This document shows positions 23,309-23,780 of a stretch of DNA of 23,780 nt, piece by piece. The translations under genes were made by a program, and so were the position numbers. The stretch lies in NCBI GenBank assembly GCA_035629935.1, contig DASQLQ010000038.1, positions 1-23,780 of the forward strand, in the 5' to 3' direction. The notes beneath the pieces were generated by a model. It did not search any database. It was not told where the DNA came from and saw only the letters and a list, made by a program, of their open reading frames with translations. The DNA is from DASQLQ01 sp035629935. Its GTDB lineage: Bacteria > Actinomycetota > CADDZG01 > WHSQ01. Position 1 is the first letter of the stretch; every line of letters begins with the position of its first letter.

Positions 23309-23780
23309 TTAAGTCCCTCTGATCGTCACTTTCCTGCTCCTAGTGACGCTGGTCTGGTCGGCCCCCGGAGTGAACGCCTGCAACGAGTTGGGAGCTCCCA
23401 GGGCGACCGTGATCCGGAGGCGCCCTCTGGGATCGGCCACGATCGTGCCGACCTTTCGGCCCACCTTGACTCGATATGGCTCACCCGCTGTGTAGATGGG
23501 AGCCGTCGTGACGCGCGCTCGTCCTGTCCCGGACAACCGGAAGGTGCCCCGACCCTTTACGTCGAGCCGGCTGAATTCGAGAACCGGTCTCTTGAGCTTC
23601 ACGGCCCAGCCGAAGATGTCGTACCTCGATTCGATGTTCCGGTGCGTGAACGAGCTCGGAGTGGGAGGAGGGCTCCCGAAGAGCTCGAGGAATCGCGGCA
23701 GCGTTTTGTGGAGGTCCCGTTCCCAGTACGGCCACGTGTGCGTGCCCGGCCCATAGTCCTCCCAGACGTGCGCGTCCTTC
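23309..23780 (-). CDS. Esterase of the antigen 85/esterase-D-like alpha/beta hydrolase family, C-terminal part (5' end outside window)
   Basis: The frame is open from the right edge to a TAA at 23309-23311, giving about 157 residues. The first visible residues read EDYGPGTHTWPYWERDLHKT, which matches the end of the PF00756 esterase domain; the His in GTHTW is the expected catalytic-triad His. After LPRFLELFG and a Pro/Ser-rich linker comes a domain of about 110 residues, predicted all-beta, with no recognised motif (FGWAVKLKRPVLEFSRLDV and on). Actinobacterial relatives are exported esterases or mycolyltransferase-like enzymes. The nucleophile and signal peptide lie outside the window. A shorter frame from an internal start at 23602 is only part of this gene. 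Confidence 0.85.
   Translation of the reverse strand, partial: KDAHVWEDYGPGTHTWPYWERDLHKTLPRFLELFGSPPPTPSSFTHRNIESRYDIFGWAVKLKRPVLEFSRLDVKGRGTFRLSGTGRARVTTAPIYTAGEPYRVKVGRKVGTIVADPRGRLRITVALGAPNSLQAFTPGADQTSVTRSRKVTIRGT

Overview
The window looks like chromosomal DNA from a high-GC member of the Actinomycetota. The class cannot be fixed from the sequence alone. Clues are a zinc-ribbon class III cyclase with ATPase and TPR regions, a fused UvrD-like helicase/RecB-like nuclease with an AddB-type Fe-S signature, an Ag85-type esterase, an ECF sigma/single-TM partner pair, and a small Ser/Gly nonapeptide-repeat protein. Most genes lie on the minus strand and many overlap by 1-4 bases (ATGA or TGATG). 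I see no tRNA, rRNA, CRISPR array, transposase or phage gene, and no gene-free stretch over 300 bases.

Left part (1-9145): a cyclase/ATPase/TPR signalling protein runs off the left edge, preceded by an isoprenylcysteine-methyltransferase-like membrane protein. A divergent DUF1761 membrane protein ends at a strong bidirectional hairpin terminator. On the other side of that hairpin ends an ECF sigma factor operon whose second gene encodes a single-TM protein with a very acidic, repeat-bearing external tail. Then come a small membrane protein and a 1026-residue helicase-nuclease, translationally coupled.

Middle (9146-15585): two plus-strand genes encode a nonapeptide-repeat peptide and a secreted endonuclease/exonuclease/phosphatase-family enzyme. 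They converge on a four-gene sugar-uptake operon transcribed in the order ROK regulator, double-domain ATPase, permease, lipoprotein binding protein. The sugar cannot be named.

Right part (15703-23780): a five-gene run reads, in transcription order, amicyanin-like cupredoxin, PQQ-type sugar dehydrogenase with a C-terminal membrane tail, MacB/LolD-type ABC ATPase, Tat-exported multicopper oxidase, and a 934-residue FtsX/MacB-like permease. The oxidase gene sits between the two ABC transporter genes and overlaps both. I infer an extracytoplasmic copper redox module, possibly sugar to PQQ to cupredoxin to multicopper oxidase to oxygen, tied to an ABC machine with no visible membrane-fusion partner. 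This is the most interesting part of the window. An esterase gene upstream of it runs off the right edge.
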